DNA of 64,000 nucleotides from JAXMHQ01 sp046346665 (GCA_046346665.1 JAXMHQ010000013.1:51607-115606), one strand, 5' to 3'; shown: positions 6,906 through 16,343, numbered from the stretch's first letter. Translations and numbers: made by a program. Notes: generated by a model from the sequence alone, not told the origin.

Positions 6906-7712
6906 TCAGAAATCCTTCGGCAGATTCAGAATTTGCTCCAGGGATCCTGCGTCCGAGCTGTCGGTGTAGAAACCAGGCGTCGCGCCTGCCGCCGCCTGAA
7001 GCGCGTCGAGCTTTCGTTTGGTCTCGGCGGCGAGCGGCTGCCACTCGTAGTAGTTTTCAGAGATCAGTTGTGCGGGAGGGATCGGCATGCAGCGGCTCTG
7101 AAGCTGAAGCACGTTGCCTTGCGGGTCCTGGCAAATCATGGGTCCCATCGGCATCGGGGCGTCGGCAACCAAATCCGCCACCTCCACCTCGCGGTTTGCG
7201 GTTTCCACTGCAAACCTCCTGCCGTCCGTCGGAGCCGGATATTCCCGCGCCGCCGCCATCTCCAGTCCGCTCGACATATAAAACGACGCCGCCTCGCCGG
7301 ATGTCGCCGGAAGGAGTTCCCAAATCACCGGCAATCCCGCCGAATCCAGAACAACCCTCACGCCCGCGACCCGGACCGGTCCGGCGGAACACCACTCATA
7401 CGTGTAACGCGCGTGGAGCCTGCCCCGGATATTGAGGAAATCCTTCGACCAGTAAACGACACTGCGTGACAGATCCGCCTCGGGGTTCTGTCCGACCGGG
7501 GAAATCTGCCCGAGGATTCGAATCGGTCCGCCTGCCGCCGCCTGCTGGAAGATGAACGGAGCCATGCCCGCGCCAGGCGCGTCGGGATCGATGGGCTTCG
7601 CGAGCGTCACCAGCCCCCACGAGGCCGGGGCCGCCCGATGATGCGACGAAGGCGCCGGGGTCCGCGCCGCGCAACCGCACAGCAGCAATAGAAACAGGGC
7701 GATTCGATTCAT
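6906..7712 (-). CDS. Putative lipoprotein of unknown function
   Basis: From the ATG at 7712 the product is 268 residues with a lipoprotein-like start (MNRIALFLLLLCGCAARTPAP, candidate lipidation at Cys12 or Cys14). No domain is recognised. Visible features are an FIFQQAAAGGPIRILGQISPVGQNPEADLSRSVVYW segment, a beta-rich middle, and a helical C-terminus (YEWQPLAAETKRKLDALQAA). A longer ORF extends upstream to 7844, but its extra residues translate a dispersed spacer repeat (7737-7774), so the later start is preferred. It is probably attached to a membrane facing the periplasm. Function unknown. Confidence 0.65.
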   Translation of the reverse strand: MNRIALFLLLLCGCAARTPAPSSHHRAAPASWGLVTLAKPIDPDAPGAGMAPFIFQQAAAGGPIRILGQISPVGQNPEADLSRSVVYWSKDFLNIRGRLHARYTYEWCSAGPVRVAGVRVVLDSAGLPVIWELLPATSGEAASFYMSSGLEMAAAREYPAPTDGRRFAVETANREVEVADLVADAPMPMGPMICQDPQGNVLQLQSRCMPIPPAQLISENYYEWQPLAAETKRKLDALQAAAGATPGFYTDSSDAGSLEQILNLPKDF

Positions 7713-7736
7713 TCGCGACACAGAGATTAGTCCTTC

Positions 7737-7774
7737 AACCACGGATAGACACGGATAAACACGGATAAAAATCC
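7737..7774. repeat. 'CCACGGA...ACACGGA' spacer repeat
   Basis: Three stepped copies of an ACACGGATA-like unit (CCACGGATAG, ACACGGATAA, ACACGGATAA) follow one another. They belong to the same family as the repeats around the GxxExxY gene (15665-16343) and those at 35572-35644. Confidence 0.6.
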
Positions 7775-7922
7775 TGCAGCAGCGCAGTCCCGGCAGTCCT
7801 TCGCGTCCATTCGCGGTTACCCCTTGGAATTGCCTTTTGCACACTCTTTATTGCTTTTTGCATTTCAAAATCGGTCTTCCACTTGACTTGGCCGGAATGG
7901 TCCCGGAGAATTCAGTCGCCGT

Positions 7923-8339
7923 ATGCCGCAAAAGAGCAGTGCCAGAAAAAAGTTGAGTCGGAAGGAAATCAAGGACCTGGACATCCGCATTGAATTCCTG
8001 GAGGGACTGGTTCGCCGGGACGAGGGGTATGTGGACGCATTGCAACTGCTGGGGGATCACTACACCGAGCGCGGGAAATTCGAGGATGGCCTGCGGGTGG
8101 ACGAGCGGTTGTCGGCGCTGGAGCCGGGCAACGGGCTGGTATTTTACAACCTGGCGTGCAGTTATTCGCTCACGGGCCGGATGGATCGCGCCGCCTGGGC
8201 GCTGGAACGGGCTCTGTCGCTGGGTTACCAGGATTTCAAATGGCTGGCGAAGGATCCCGACCTCCAGGGCCTGCGCGAAGACCCCCTCTACCAGACCATC
8301 GAAGCTGCCATCCGCCGCCTGAAAACCAAGGCGGTGTGA
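7923..8339 (+). CDS. Small TPR-repeat protein
   Basis: A 138-residue cytoplasmic protein with no signal peptide and a basic start (MPQKSSARKKLSRKEIKDLD). Residues 22-110 hold about two and a half tetratricopeptide-like units: FLEGLVRRDEGYVDALQLLGDHYTERGKFEDGLRVDERLSALEPGNGLVFYNLACSYSLTGRMDRAAWALERALSLGY, followed by a DFKWLAKDPDLQGLREDPLY cap typical of TPR proteins. TPRs mediate protein contacts; the partner is unknown. It stands alone, divergent from the lipoprotein gene. Confidence 0.85.
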   Translation: MPQKSSARKKLSRKEIKDLDIRIEFLEGLVRRDEGYVDALQLLGDHYTERGKFEDGLRVDERLSALEPGNGLVFYNLACSYSLTGRMDRAAWALERALSLGYQDFKWLAKDPDLQGLREDPLYQTIEAAIRRLKTKAV

Positions 8340-8368
8340 GGTCAAGCGGGACGACCGAGTGGTTTGGC

Positions 8369-8520
8369 GCAATCGTCCTCGTCGTCGGAATTCAAGTTGA
8401 ATCGTTAGAACGTTAAATGGTTGAACGGTAGAATCGCGGACCGATTCGAGGATGAGGACAAGGGCCGCCAGGATTCCACACTCCGCATTCCGCGCTCCGC
8501 ACTCCACCACTCCCATCCTC
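8369..8520. repeat. Composite spacer repeat before the isomerase gene
   Basis: GTCCTCGTCGTC (about 8369) is roughly inverted as GAGGATGAGGAC (8449-8460). Between them are stepped motifs such as GTTAGAACGTTAAATGGTTGAACGGTAGAA. From 8462 comes GGCCGCCAGGATTCC and a run of CACTCCGCA-like units, which recur at 44228-44271 next to zwf. The rest of the 8340-8614 spacer shows only CCGTACGG. Confidence 0.6.
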
Positions 8521-8614
8521 ATAATGTTTGCTTCACATTGCCACCCCGTACGGTTAGAACTACTGGCGTTCGGCCTTGTATCGGGCTTGCATCGGAACTG
8601 ATTAGACCATTTTT

Positions 8615-10039
8615 ATGGACCAAAAAATTACTCTTGGTGTTATTGTTGGAAATCGCGGCTTTTTCCCGGCTCACCTCTGCGACTCCGGGCGCAAACAAAT
8701 CCTCGCCACCCTCGAAAAGGCCGGCATCCGCACCGTCATCCTCGGCGTCAAAGCCACCCGCTTCGGCGCGGTGGAATCCATGACCGACGCCCAGCTCTGC
8801 GCGGATTTGTTCCGTGAAAAGGCGGACAAGATCGACGGCATCCTGGTCACCCTGCCGAATTTCGGCGATGAACGCGGCGTCGCCAACGCCATCCGCTGGT
8901 CCGGCCTGCGCGTTCCCGTCCTCGTCCACGCGTTCAACGACGATCCGCAGACCATGACGATCAAGGATCGCCGCGACAGTTTCTGCGGCAAAATGTCGGT
9001 CTGCAACAATCTCAAGCAATACAACATTCCCTTCACGCTCACCCGCCTGCACACGGTGAACCCGGACAACGCCTCGTTCGTCGAGGACCTGAAGGATTTC
9101 GCGGTCACCTGCCGCGTGGTGAAGGCGCTGAAGAACCTGCGCATCGGCGCGCTGGGCGCCCGCCCGACCGCGTTCAACACCGTCCGTTACAGCGAAAAAC
9201 TCCTCGAAAAATCCGGCATCAGCATCGAAACGCTCGACCTCTACGAATTGTTCGGCTGGGTTTCCAAGCTCCCCGACAACGACCGCGCCGTGAACGCCAA
9301 GCTCCGCGAAATCCAGGCCTATGTCGCCTCGAAATCCGTTCCGCCGATCGCCCTGCTCAAGATGGCGAAGTTCGGCGTGGCGGTGGATCGCTGGATGAAG
9401 CAGACCCGGCTGAACGCGACCGCGATCCAGTGCTGGACGGCGATGGAGGAATTCTTCGGCGTCGTGCCTTGCACGTTGATGAGCATGATGAGCAACGTCC
9501 TCAAGAGCAGCGCGTGCGAAGTGGACATCATGGGCACCGTGGCGATGTATGCGATGGCGCAAGCCTCCGGCACGCCGAGCGCGCTGGTGGATTGGAACAA
9601 CAATTACGGCGAAGACCCCGACAAGGGCGTCGTGTTCCATTGCAGCAACCTGCCCAAGGACATTTTCGTCCAGCAAGGCGAGGGCAAGCCGGTGATGGAT
9701 TACCAGGAAATCATCGCGGGCACCGTGGGCCGCGAGAACACCTACGGCACCGTCGTGGGCCGCGTGAAGGCCGCCGGGTTCACCTACCTGCGCGCCAGCA
9801 CGGACGATGCCTCGGGCAAAATCCGGGCCTACATCGGCGAAGGCGAACTCACCGACGACCCGCTCAGCACCTTCGGCGGCTACGGCGTCGTCCGCATCCC
9901 GAACTTCCAGAAACTGCTCCGCTACATCTGCGAAAACAGCTTTGAACATCACGTCGCCATCAACCCGACGTCCATCGCCGCCGGCGTGAAGGAAGCGCTC
10001 GGCACTTACCTCGGCTGGGAGGTTTACCAGCACTCGTGA
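8615..10039 (+). CDS. L-fucose/L-arabinose isomerase family protein
   Basis: The 474-residue cytoplasmic protein has the layout of the fucose/arabinose isomerase superfamily: an N-terminal domain (GVIVGNRGFFPAHLCDSGRKQIL, then a DGILVTLPNFGDERGVANAIR segment), a middle domain (LKNLRIGALGARPTAFNTVRYSEKLLE) and a C-terminal domain with WTAMEEFFGVVPCTLMSM. The family's metal ligands are Glu and Asp residues; the E of AMEEFFG and D of SACEVDIMGT are candidates. It sits directly upstream of a GH51 arabinofuranosidase fusion, araB and araD, and no classical araA is present, so it probably supplies L-ribulose from L-arabinose. That substrate is inferred from context; L-fucose or D-arabinose remain possible. 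Confidence 0.82.
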   Translation: MDQKITLGVIVGNRGFFPAHLCDSGRKQILATLEKAGIRTVILGVKATRFGAVESMTDAQLCADLFREKADKIDGILVTLPNFGDERGVANAIRWSGLRVPVLVHAFNDDPQTMTIKDRRDSFCGKMSVCNNLKQYNIPFTLTRLHTVNPDNASFVEDLKDFAVTCRVVKALKNLRIGALGARPTAFNTVRYSEKLLEKSGISIETLDLYELFGWVSKLPDNDRAVNAKLREIQAYVASKSVPPIALLKMAKFGVAVDRWMKQTRLNATAIQCWTAMEEFFGVVPCTLMSMMSNVLKSSACEVDIMGTVAMYAMAQASGTPSALVDWNNNYGEDPDKGVVFHCSNLPKDIFVQQGEGKPVMDYQEIIAGTVGRENTYGTVVGRVKAAGFTYLRASTDDASGKIRAYIGEGELTDDPLSTFGGYGVVRIPNFQKLLRYICENSFEHHVAINPTSIAAGVKEALGTYLGWEVYQHS

Positions 10040-10058
10040 TGGCGGGCGCCTTCACCCG

Positions 10059-13000
10059 GTGAAACGCTACGCCCTCGCACTGCTCTGTTTGACCGCGCTG
10101 TCCGCCGGCGCCGGGGCCGATGAAGCCCCGGCGGCGGCCGCGCCCGCCGCCTGGCACCCCGGCTCGGCCCCGCTGCGCACCCGCTGGACCTCCGACGCCG
10201 TCGAACAACCCCTGCCCGAATATCCCCGGCCCCAAATGGCCCGCGGCACCTGGGAAAATCTCAACGGCCGCTGGGATTACGCCATCACCCCGCGCGACAT
10301 CGCGCCCACCAATTGGCAGGGCCAAATCCTCGTACCCTTCCCCGTCGAATCCGCCTTGTCCGGCGTCATGGCCCACCCGGACAACAACCAGTGCCTCTGG
10401 TACCACCGCACCTTCACCATCCCCGACGATTGGCTCGCCCAGCGCGTCCAGCTCAACTTCGGCGCCGTCGACTGGGAAACCCGCGTGTTCGTCAACGGCC
10501 GCGAAGCCGGACAACACCGCGGCGGCTACGACGCCTTCAGCTTCGACATCTCCGACGCCCTTCACCCCGGCACCAATGAACTCACCGTCGCCGTATGGGA
10601 CCCGACCGACGGCGGCACGCAGCCCCGCGGCAAGCAGGTCGGCCAACCCCGCAGCATTTGGTACACACCCACCAGCGGCATCTGGCAAACCGTGTGGCTC
10701 GAACCCGTCGCCGACCAGCACATCCGCAACCTGCGCCTCATTCCGAACCTCGACGATTCCTGCGTCGTCATTCACGCCTCGGTCAAAACCACCACCAACA
10801 TCGCCCGGCTCAAAATGCGCGTCGATGTGCTGGACGGAAACCGGATCGTGAAATCCGAAGACCTGCCCCTGTTCAGCCCCAGCGACACCTCCGCCGCGGG
10901 AGCCGATTCCGCCTTTGTCTTTCAAATTCCAATTCCCAACAAGCACGCCTGGTCGCCCGAGGATCCGTTTCTCTACAATCTCCGGCTGGAACTCCGCGAA
11001 AGCGACCGCCTCGTCGACGAGGTCTCCAGCTATTTCGGATTTAGGAAAATTTCCATCGGCCCCGACGAACGCGGCTTCACCCGGATCCAGCTGAATCATC
11101 GCCCCGTGTTCATGCTCGGGCCGCTCGACCAGGGATTCTGGCCGGACGGAATTTACACCGCGCCGACCGACGAGGCGTTGAAGTGGGACATCGAGACCAT
11201 GCGCCAGCTGGGGTTCAACATGGTTCGCAAACATGTGAAGGTGGAGCCGGACCGCTGGTATTACTGGTGCGACAAGCTGGGGCTGCTGGTCTGGCAGGAC
11301 ATGCCGAGCGGCGACCGCAGCATCACGGAAGTTCAACCGGATCTGCAGCGCTCGCCCGAATCCGCGAAGCAATACGAAACCGAGTTGCAGGCCTTGATCC
11401 GGGGCCGCGGCAACCATCCCAGCATCGTCGTCTGGGTGCCGTTCAACGAAGGCTGGGGCCAGTTCGACACCGCCCGGATCGTCGACCTCGTGCGCAAGCT
11501 GGATTCCACCCGGCTCGTCGACGCGGCGTCCGGGTGGTCGGACCGGGGCGTGGGCGATCTGAACGACATTCACCGCTATCCCGGTCCGGGCGCGCCGGCG
11601 CCGGAGAAAAAGCGGGCGTCAGTGCTCGGCGAATTCGGCGGGCTTGGATTGCCGGTGGCGGGCCACACGTGGCAGGCGGAAAAAAACTGGGGTTACCAGG
11701 CCTACACGAACGCCGAGGACCTGACGGCGGCTTACGTGAAGCTGCTCGACCAGATCCCCGCCCTCGTGCGCACCCAGGGCCTCAGCGCGGCCGTTTACAC
11801 CCAGCTTTCGGACGTCGAAACCGAAGTGAACGGGCTGCTGACCTACGACCGCGCGGTGCTGAAAATGAACGAGACCGTCCTGGCAGCCGCCAACACCCGG
11901 CTCGACGGCGTGGTGCTCCCCAAACCGGCCGCCAACAACGATCGTTCCGGATTCCTTCCGCCGCCGCCCGCCGTCTCCACACCGGCCCAGGACGCCGCCC
12001 TCGCAACCGCCATGGAGCAGGCCTACATGGTCCGCACCAATCCCGGTTTCATCGAACCCGCCTTCACCCTCCGTGTCGAAGCCAATAAACCCGGCGCCGC
12101 CATCAACCCCGCCATGTGGGGCGTGTTTTTCGAGGACATCAATTTCGGCGCGGACGGCGGGCTCTACGCACAGCTCGTCAAGAACGGCGGATTCGAGTTT
12201 CCGGATTCCCTGATGGGCTGGACCCGGCTCGAAATCACCAATAAAGCCGCCTCCGTCCAGGTCCTTTCCGACGATCCTTTCACCACCGCCAATCCCCATT
12301 ACGTCCGCATCAAAAAATCGGGCGGACTTTCCAACGAAGGTTTCCGCGGCATCGCCGCCCGGCGCGGAGCGACTTACCGCTTCTCCGTGCGCGCCCGGGC
12401 GATCTCCGGGAAGCCGGTGCTGCGCGTGCAATTGACCGGACAGGATGGGCGCGTGCTCGACACGGCCGAAATCCGGAAGTTCACCGGGCGCTGGAAGGAA
12501 TACACCGCGTCGCTCAGCTCGCCCGCCACCGACGGCGGCGCGCAACTGGACCTCGTGCTCGAAAACGGCGGCACGCTCGATCTCGATTTCGTCTCGCTCT
12601 TCCCCACCGACACCTGGCAGCGCCGCACCAACGGGCTCCGCGCCGATCTCGTCCAGATGATCGCCGACCTCAAGCCCGGCTTCATCCGGTTCCCCGGCGG
12701 CTGCATCGTCGAAGGCCGCTACCTCACGAACCGTTACGACTGGAAAAACACCATCCTCCCACTGACCGATCGCCAGTTAAAAATCAACCGCTGGAACACC
12801 GAATTCAAAAGCCGCTCGACCCCGGATTATTTCCAATCGTTCGGACTCGGCTTCTTCGAGTTCTTCCAGTTGTGCGAGGATCTCAAGTCGGAGCCGCTGC
12901 CGATCCTCAATTGCGGCATGGCCTGCCAGTTCAACTCCGGCGAACTCGTGCCGCTCAATCAGCTCGATCCCTACATCCAGGACGCGCTCGATCTCATCGA

Positions 13001-13937
13001 ATTCGCCAACGGCGAAGTCACCACCGAATGGGGACGCCGCCGCGCCACGCTCGGCCATCCCGCGCCGTTTCATCTCAAAATGATCGGGATCGGCAACGAA
13101 CAATGGGGCGCCCCTTACGTCGAACGCTACGCGCGGTTCTCCGAAGCCATCCACCAGAAATATCCCGAGATCCAACTCATCGCCGCCGCCGGGCCCGACC
13201 CCGACGGCCCGCGCTTCGACTTTCTCTGGGCCTGCTTCCGCAAATTGAAGGCCGATTTCGTGGATGAACATTTCTACCGGCCGCCGGAATGGTTCTATCA
13301 AAACACCGGCCGCTACGATCACTACGACCGAACCGGTCCGAAGGTTTTCGCCGGCGAATACGCGGTCCAGTTGCCCGGTCACGACAACAACCTCGAAGGC
13401 GCGCTGGCCGAGGCGGCGATGATGACCGGGTTCGAGCGGAACGCGGACGTGGTCCGGATGGCGTCCTACGCCCCGCTGCTGGCGAGCGCGAACGCCTGGC
13501 AATGGCAGCCCGACCTGATCTGGTTCGACAGCCTGCGCGTTCTCGCGACGCCGAATTATTACGTCCAGAAAATGTTCAGCCGCAACCGCGGCGACACCGT
13601 GCTCCCCATCCAGGTCACCCCCGGCTCCACCAATCACTCCGGCCGCCTCTTCGCCTCCGCCACCCGCGACGAGGACGCCGGCGAAATCATCGTCAAAGTC
13701 GTCAACCCCGGCCCCGACAGCATCGACGCCAATCTCTGGATCGACGGCGCCCGGTCGCTCGGGTCCATCGCCTCGGTCACCGTGCTCACTTCCACGCTCG
13801 GCACGGACGAAAACACTTTCGAAGAACCCCGCAAAGTCGTCCCGGCCGCGGAACGACTCCGCATGACCGACATTGGGGCTTCGTACCCGTTTCCGGCGCG
13901 CTCGTTTTCGGTGTTGCGGTTGCCTGCAAAATGGTAA
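10059..13937 (+). CDS. Secreted GH2-GH51 fusion: beta-glycosidase plus alpha-L-arabinofuranosidase
   Basis: A 1292-residue exported protein starting at GTG 10059 (signal MKRYALALLCLTALSAGAGA). Residues 40-640 are a GH2 enzyme: jelly roll (ENLNGRWDYAI, WYHRTFTIP), Ig-like domain, and a barrel with PFNEGWGQ (acid/base Glu) and SVLGEFGG (likely nucleophile). After a Pro-rich linker (about 640-665) comes a complete GH51-type half: NPAMWGVFFEDINFGADGGLYAQLV, an embedded CBM4-like sandwich (about 715-850), FIRFPGGCIVEG, GIGNEQWG (acid/base) and KVFAGEYAV (nucleophile). Both active sites look intact. The unit would remove arabinose and a second sugar in one pass. It lies between the isomerase and araB. 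GH2 specificity is unknown. Confidence 0.92.
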   Translation: MKRYALALLCLTALSAGAGADEAPAAAAPAAWHPGSAPLRTRWTSDAVEQPLPEYPRPQMARGTWENLNGRWDYAITPRDIAPTNWQGQILVPFPVESALSGVMAHPDNNQCLWYHRTFTIPDDWLAQRVQLNFGAVDWETRVFVNGREAGQHRGGYDAFSFDISDALHPGTNELTVAVWDPTDGGTQPRGKQVGQPRSIWYTPTSGIWQTVWLEPVADQHIRNLRLIPNLDDSCVVIHASVKTTTNIARLKMRVDVLDGNRIVKSEDLPLFSPSDTSAAGADSAFVFQIPIPNKHAWSPEDPFLYNLRLELRESDRLVDEVSSYFGFRKISIGPDERGFTRIQLNHRPVFMLGPLDQGFWPDGIYTAPTDEALKWDIETMRQLGFNMVRKHVKVEPDRWYYWCDKLGLLVWQDMPSGDRSITEVQPDLQRSPESAKQYETELQALIRGRGNHPSIVVWVPFNEGWGQFDTARIVDLVRKLDSTRLVDAASGWSDRGVGDLNDIHRYPGPGAPAPEKKRASVLGEFGGLGLPVAGHTWQAEKNWGYQAYTNAEDLTAAYVKLLDQIPALVRTQGLSAAVYTQLSDVETEVNGLLTYDRAVLKMNETVLAAANTRLDGVVLPKPAANNDRSGFLPPPPAVSTPAQDAALATAMEQAYMVRTNPGFIEPAFTLRVEANKPGAAINPAMWGVFFEDINFGADGGLYAQLVKNGGFEFPDSLMGWTRLEITNKAASVQVLSDDPFTTANPHYVRIKKSGGLSNEGFRGIAARRGATYRFSVRARAISGKPVLRVQLTGQDGRVLDTAEIRKFTGRWKEYTASLSSPATDGGAQLDLVLENGGTLDLDFVSLFPTDTWQRRTNGLRADLVQMIADLKPGFIRFPGGCIVEGRYLTNRYDWKNTILPLTDRQLKINRWNTEFKSRSTPDYFQSFGLGFFEFFQLCEDLKSEPLPILNCGMACQFNSGELVPLNQLDPYIQDALDLIEFANGEVTTEWGRRRATLGHPAPFHLKMIGIGNEQWGAPYVERYARFSEAIHQKYPEIQLIAAAGPDPDGPRFDFLWACFRKLKADFVDEHFYRPPEWFYQNTGRYDHYDRTGPKVFAGEYAVQLPGHDNNLEGALAEAAMMTGFERNADVVRMASYAPLLASANAWQWQPDLIWFDSLRVLATPNYYVQKMFSRNRGDTVLPIQVTPGSTNHSGRLFASATRDEDAGEIIVKVVNPGPDSIDANLWIDGARSLGSIASVTVLTSTLGTDENTFEEPRKVVPAAERLRMTDIGASYPFPARSFSVLRLPAKW

Positions 13938-13982
13938 CACTGCGACCGCCCGGGCTTGTGGCAGAACACTGATGACACTCCT

Positions 13983-15655
13983 ATGACCCACCGATACACC
14001 ATCGGCCTCGATTACGGCACCAATTCCGTCCGCGCACTCGTCGTGGATGTTGCCAACGGAAACGAACTCGCCTCCGCCGTCTGGAATTACCAGCACGGCA
14101 CCCACGGGGTTATTCTCGGACGCGACCCGCAGCTCGCGCGGCAGCACCCGGCCGATTACCTCAAGGGCGCCGAGATCACCCTTCGCGCCGCCCTCGCCGC
14201 CGCGCGCAAAGCCGACCGCCGCTTCCGGCCGGAACAGGTCGTGGGCATGGGCGTCGACACCACGGGCAGCACCCCGCTGCCGGTGGATGCCCAGGGCCAG
14301 CCGCTCGCGTTCGACCGCCGCTTCAGCCGCAATCCCGCGGCCATGGCGTGGCTGTGGAAAGACCACACCAGCGTCGCCGAGGCCGCCGAAATCACCGCGC
14401 TCGCGGCTAAAATCCGCCCGCAATACCTCGCCAAATGCGGCGGCACCTATTCCAGCGAGTGGTTCTTCAGCAAGATTCTCCATTGCCTCCGCACCGAACC
14501 CGCCGTGTTCAAGGCCGCCCATTCCTGGATGGAACTGGCCGATTATGTCCCGGCCGCGCTCACCGGCACCGAGCCGCTCGACCGCCGCACCGCCGGCATC
14601 TGCGCCGCGGGCCACAAGGCCATGTACCACGAATCGTGGGGCGGATTCCCGGATAAAAGGTTCCTCGCCAAACTTGACCCGCGCCTCGCGGCGCTCCGCG
14701 ACCGGCTCTGCTCCCGCGTCCGCGCCGTGGACCAGTCCGTCGGCGGACTCACCCCCGCCTGGGCCCGCCGCACCGGCCTCACCGTCGGCATCCCCGTCGC
14801 CGTCGGCGCCTTCGACGCCCACCTCGGCGCCGTCGGCAGCGGCATCACCCCCGGCACCCTCGTCAAAATCATCGGCACCAGCACCTGCGACATCGCCCTC
14901 TGGCCGCTCACGAAAAAACTGGCCGACGTTCCCGGCCTCTGCGGCATCGTGCCCGGCAGCGTCGTTCCCGGATTCTACGGGCTCGAAGCCGGACAATCCG
15001 CCGTCGGCGACATCTTCAATTGGTTCGTCAATTACCTCCAGCCCGGCGGCGCCGCCGGCACCCACGAATCCCTCACGCGCGACGCCGCAAAACTGCGCCC
15101 GGGCGAATCCGGCCTGCTCGCGCTCGATTGAATAACGGCAATCGCACCGTCCTCGTCGACCAGCGCCTCACCGGCCTGCTCGTCGGCCAGACGCTCTACA
15201 CCACCCCGGCAGAAATCTACCGCACCCTCGTCGAAGCCACCGCCTTCGGCGCACTCACCATCATCAACCGGTTCGAGGAATACGGCGTCCGCATCCGCGA
15301 CGTCGTCAATTGCGGCGGCATCGCCGAGAAAAATCCGGTGGTCATGCAAATCTACGCCGACGTCACCGGCCGCCCGATGAAAGTGTCGCGTTCCGCCCAG
15401 ACCTGCGCGCTCGGATCCGCCATCGCCGGCGCCGTGGTGTCGGGCGCTTACAAAAATATCAGCGCCGCGCAAAAGGCGATGACCGGCCTGAAACCGCACG
15501 TCTACCGCCCCAACCCCGCCGCCCACGCCGTCTACCGCCGGCTCTATGCCCTCTACCGCCAGCTCCACGACGCCTTCGGCACCCGCGGCTGGAAGGGCAA
15601 CCTCCACGGTGTGATGAAGGAACTCATCGAGATCCGGACCAAGGCGAGACATTAA
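13983..15655 (+). pseudogene. araB: Ribulokinase AraB, interrupted by a one-base frameshift
   Basis: The ATG at 13983 opens a FGGY-family kinase: YTIGLDYGTNSVRALVVDVANG, then VVGMGVDTTGSTPLPVD, a KTHTS-like LWKDHTSVAEA, YSSEWFFSKIL and GTSTCDIAL. At 15129-15131 the frame ends with GLLALD-stop, while the next frame continues NNGNRTVLVDQRLTGLLVGQTLYTTPAEIYRTLVEATAFGALTIINRFEEYG through NCGGIAEKNPVVMQIYADV to a stop at 15655. Inserting one G (GATTG to GATTGG, the family's conserved Trp) joins the two parts into a full-length enzyme of about 557 residues, the normal AraB length. No other damage is visible, so a homopolymer sequencing error is as likely as a true mutation. The enzyme phosphorylates L-ribulose. 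Confidence 0.9.
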
Positions 15656-15664
15656 AGGCATTTT

Positions 15665-16147
15665 TTAACCACGGAACACACGGAATGACACGGAAATGGA
15701 ACTCATACTAAAACTGAGTTAACCACCATAAAAAGGAGAAAAGGGTTATGGAACTGCTCTATGGGAAGGAAACCTACGCTATTATCGGGGCGTGCTTTGA
15801 AGTGTATAAAGAAAAAGGGAATGGATTCGTTGAGCCGGTTTACCAGGAGTGCCTCGGCCTTGAATTTGGATTACGCACAGTCCCATCCTCGGCACAATCC
15901 GCCCTGCGATTGGAATACAAGGGTGTGGAATTGAAACAGCGCTATATCCCGGACTACATTTGTTTCGAAAAGATCATTGTGGAGCTGAAAGCGGTCAAGG
16001 AACTGACGGACGAGCACAGAGCGCAGGTCCTCAATTATCTGAAGGCGACCGGGCTGAAGCTTGGATTGCTCGTAAACTTTGGGCACTACCCAAAGTTGGA
16101 ATACGAACGCATCATTCTGTGATGAGTTCCGTGTGTTCCGTGGTTAA
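15665..16147. repeat. Inverted 'CCACGGAACACACGGA' repeats flanking the GxxExxY gene
   Basis: TTAACCACGGAACACACGGA (15665-15684, continuing AATGACACGGAA) and its reverse complement TTCCGTGTGTTCCGTGGTTAA (16127-16147) bracket the small GxxExxY gene. The left copy starts 10 bases after the araB stop and the right copy 5 bases after the GxxExxY stop. The arms match over about 20 bases. Confidence 0.85.
15748..16122 (+). CDS. GxxExxY family protein
   Basis: A 124-residue protein carrying the GxGFxExVY signature (EKGNGFVEPVYQECLGLEF, about 25-43), then YKGVELKQRYIPDYICFEKIIVELKAV and LTDEHRAQVLNYLKATGLKLGLLVNFG. The pattern of D and ExK (PDY...VELK) is like a PD-(D/E)XK nuclease core, an inference here. 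The family occurs in many copies in environmental Verrucomicrobia and Planctomycetes; its function is unknown. An AAGGAG site lies 14 bases upstream of the ATG. Base composition is visibly more AT-rich than araB and araD on either side. It sits inside an inverted repeat and interrupts the arabinose operon, which suggests later insertion. Confidence 0.9.
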   Translation: MELLYGKETYAIIGACFEVYKEKGNGFVEPVYQECLGLEFGLRTVPSSAQSALRLEYKGVELKQRYIPDYICFEKIIVELKAVKELTDEHRAQVLNYLKATGLKLGLLVNFGHYPKLEYERIIL

Positions 16148-16176
16148 AGACTGTGGATGGAACCAAGGAACTGCTA

Positions 16177-16343
16177 TTAACCACGGAACACACGGAATGA
16201 CACGGAAGGGAATTGATCACAGAGAACTGATGTGAGTCGTGGAGTTTAGCGAGAGAAGGGAAATGAAACTGCCAGTATTTGGAATACAATAAATGCCTTT
16301 GTTTCGTGATTCATTTCGTGTGTTCCGTGTGTTCCGTGGTTAA
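16177..16343. repeat. Second inverted repeat unit of the same family, without a gene
   Basis: TTAACCACGGAACACACGGA (16177-16196, then ATGACACGGAA) and TTCGTGTGTTCCGTGTGTTC... to 16343 form another inverted pair of the GxxExxY-flanking family. The roughly 105 bases between the arms contain no ORF. The right arm ends 8 bases before the araD start. Confidence 0.8.

Noticed and set aside
7883..7911. TTGACT/GAGAAT promoter before the TPR gene
   Set aside because: Spacing is 17 bases, but the -10 is poor and would leave only a few bases before the ATG.
9960..11573. 537-codon open frame on the minus strand
   Set aside because: Opposite the GH2 half of the fusion enzyme; no recognisable motif.
12777..15065. 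762-codon open frame on the minus strand
   Set aside because: It covers parts of the GH51 half and araB on the opposite strand; composition (G, A, D, E, V low-complexity) is that of a shadow frame.
15665..16343. CRISPR array
   Set aside because: The four repeats alternate in orientation and the spacing is irregular (one gap holds a gene); no cas gene is near.
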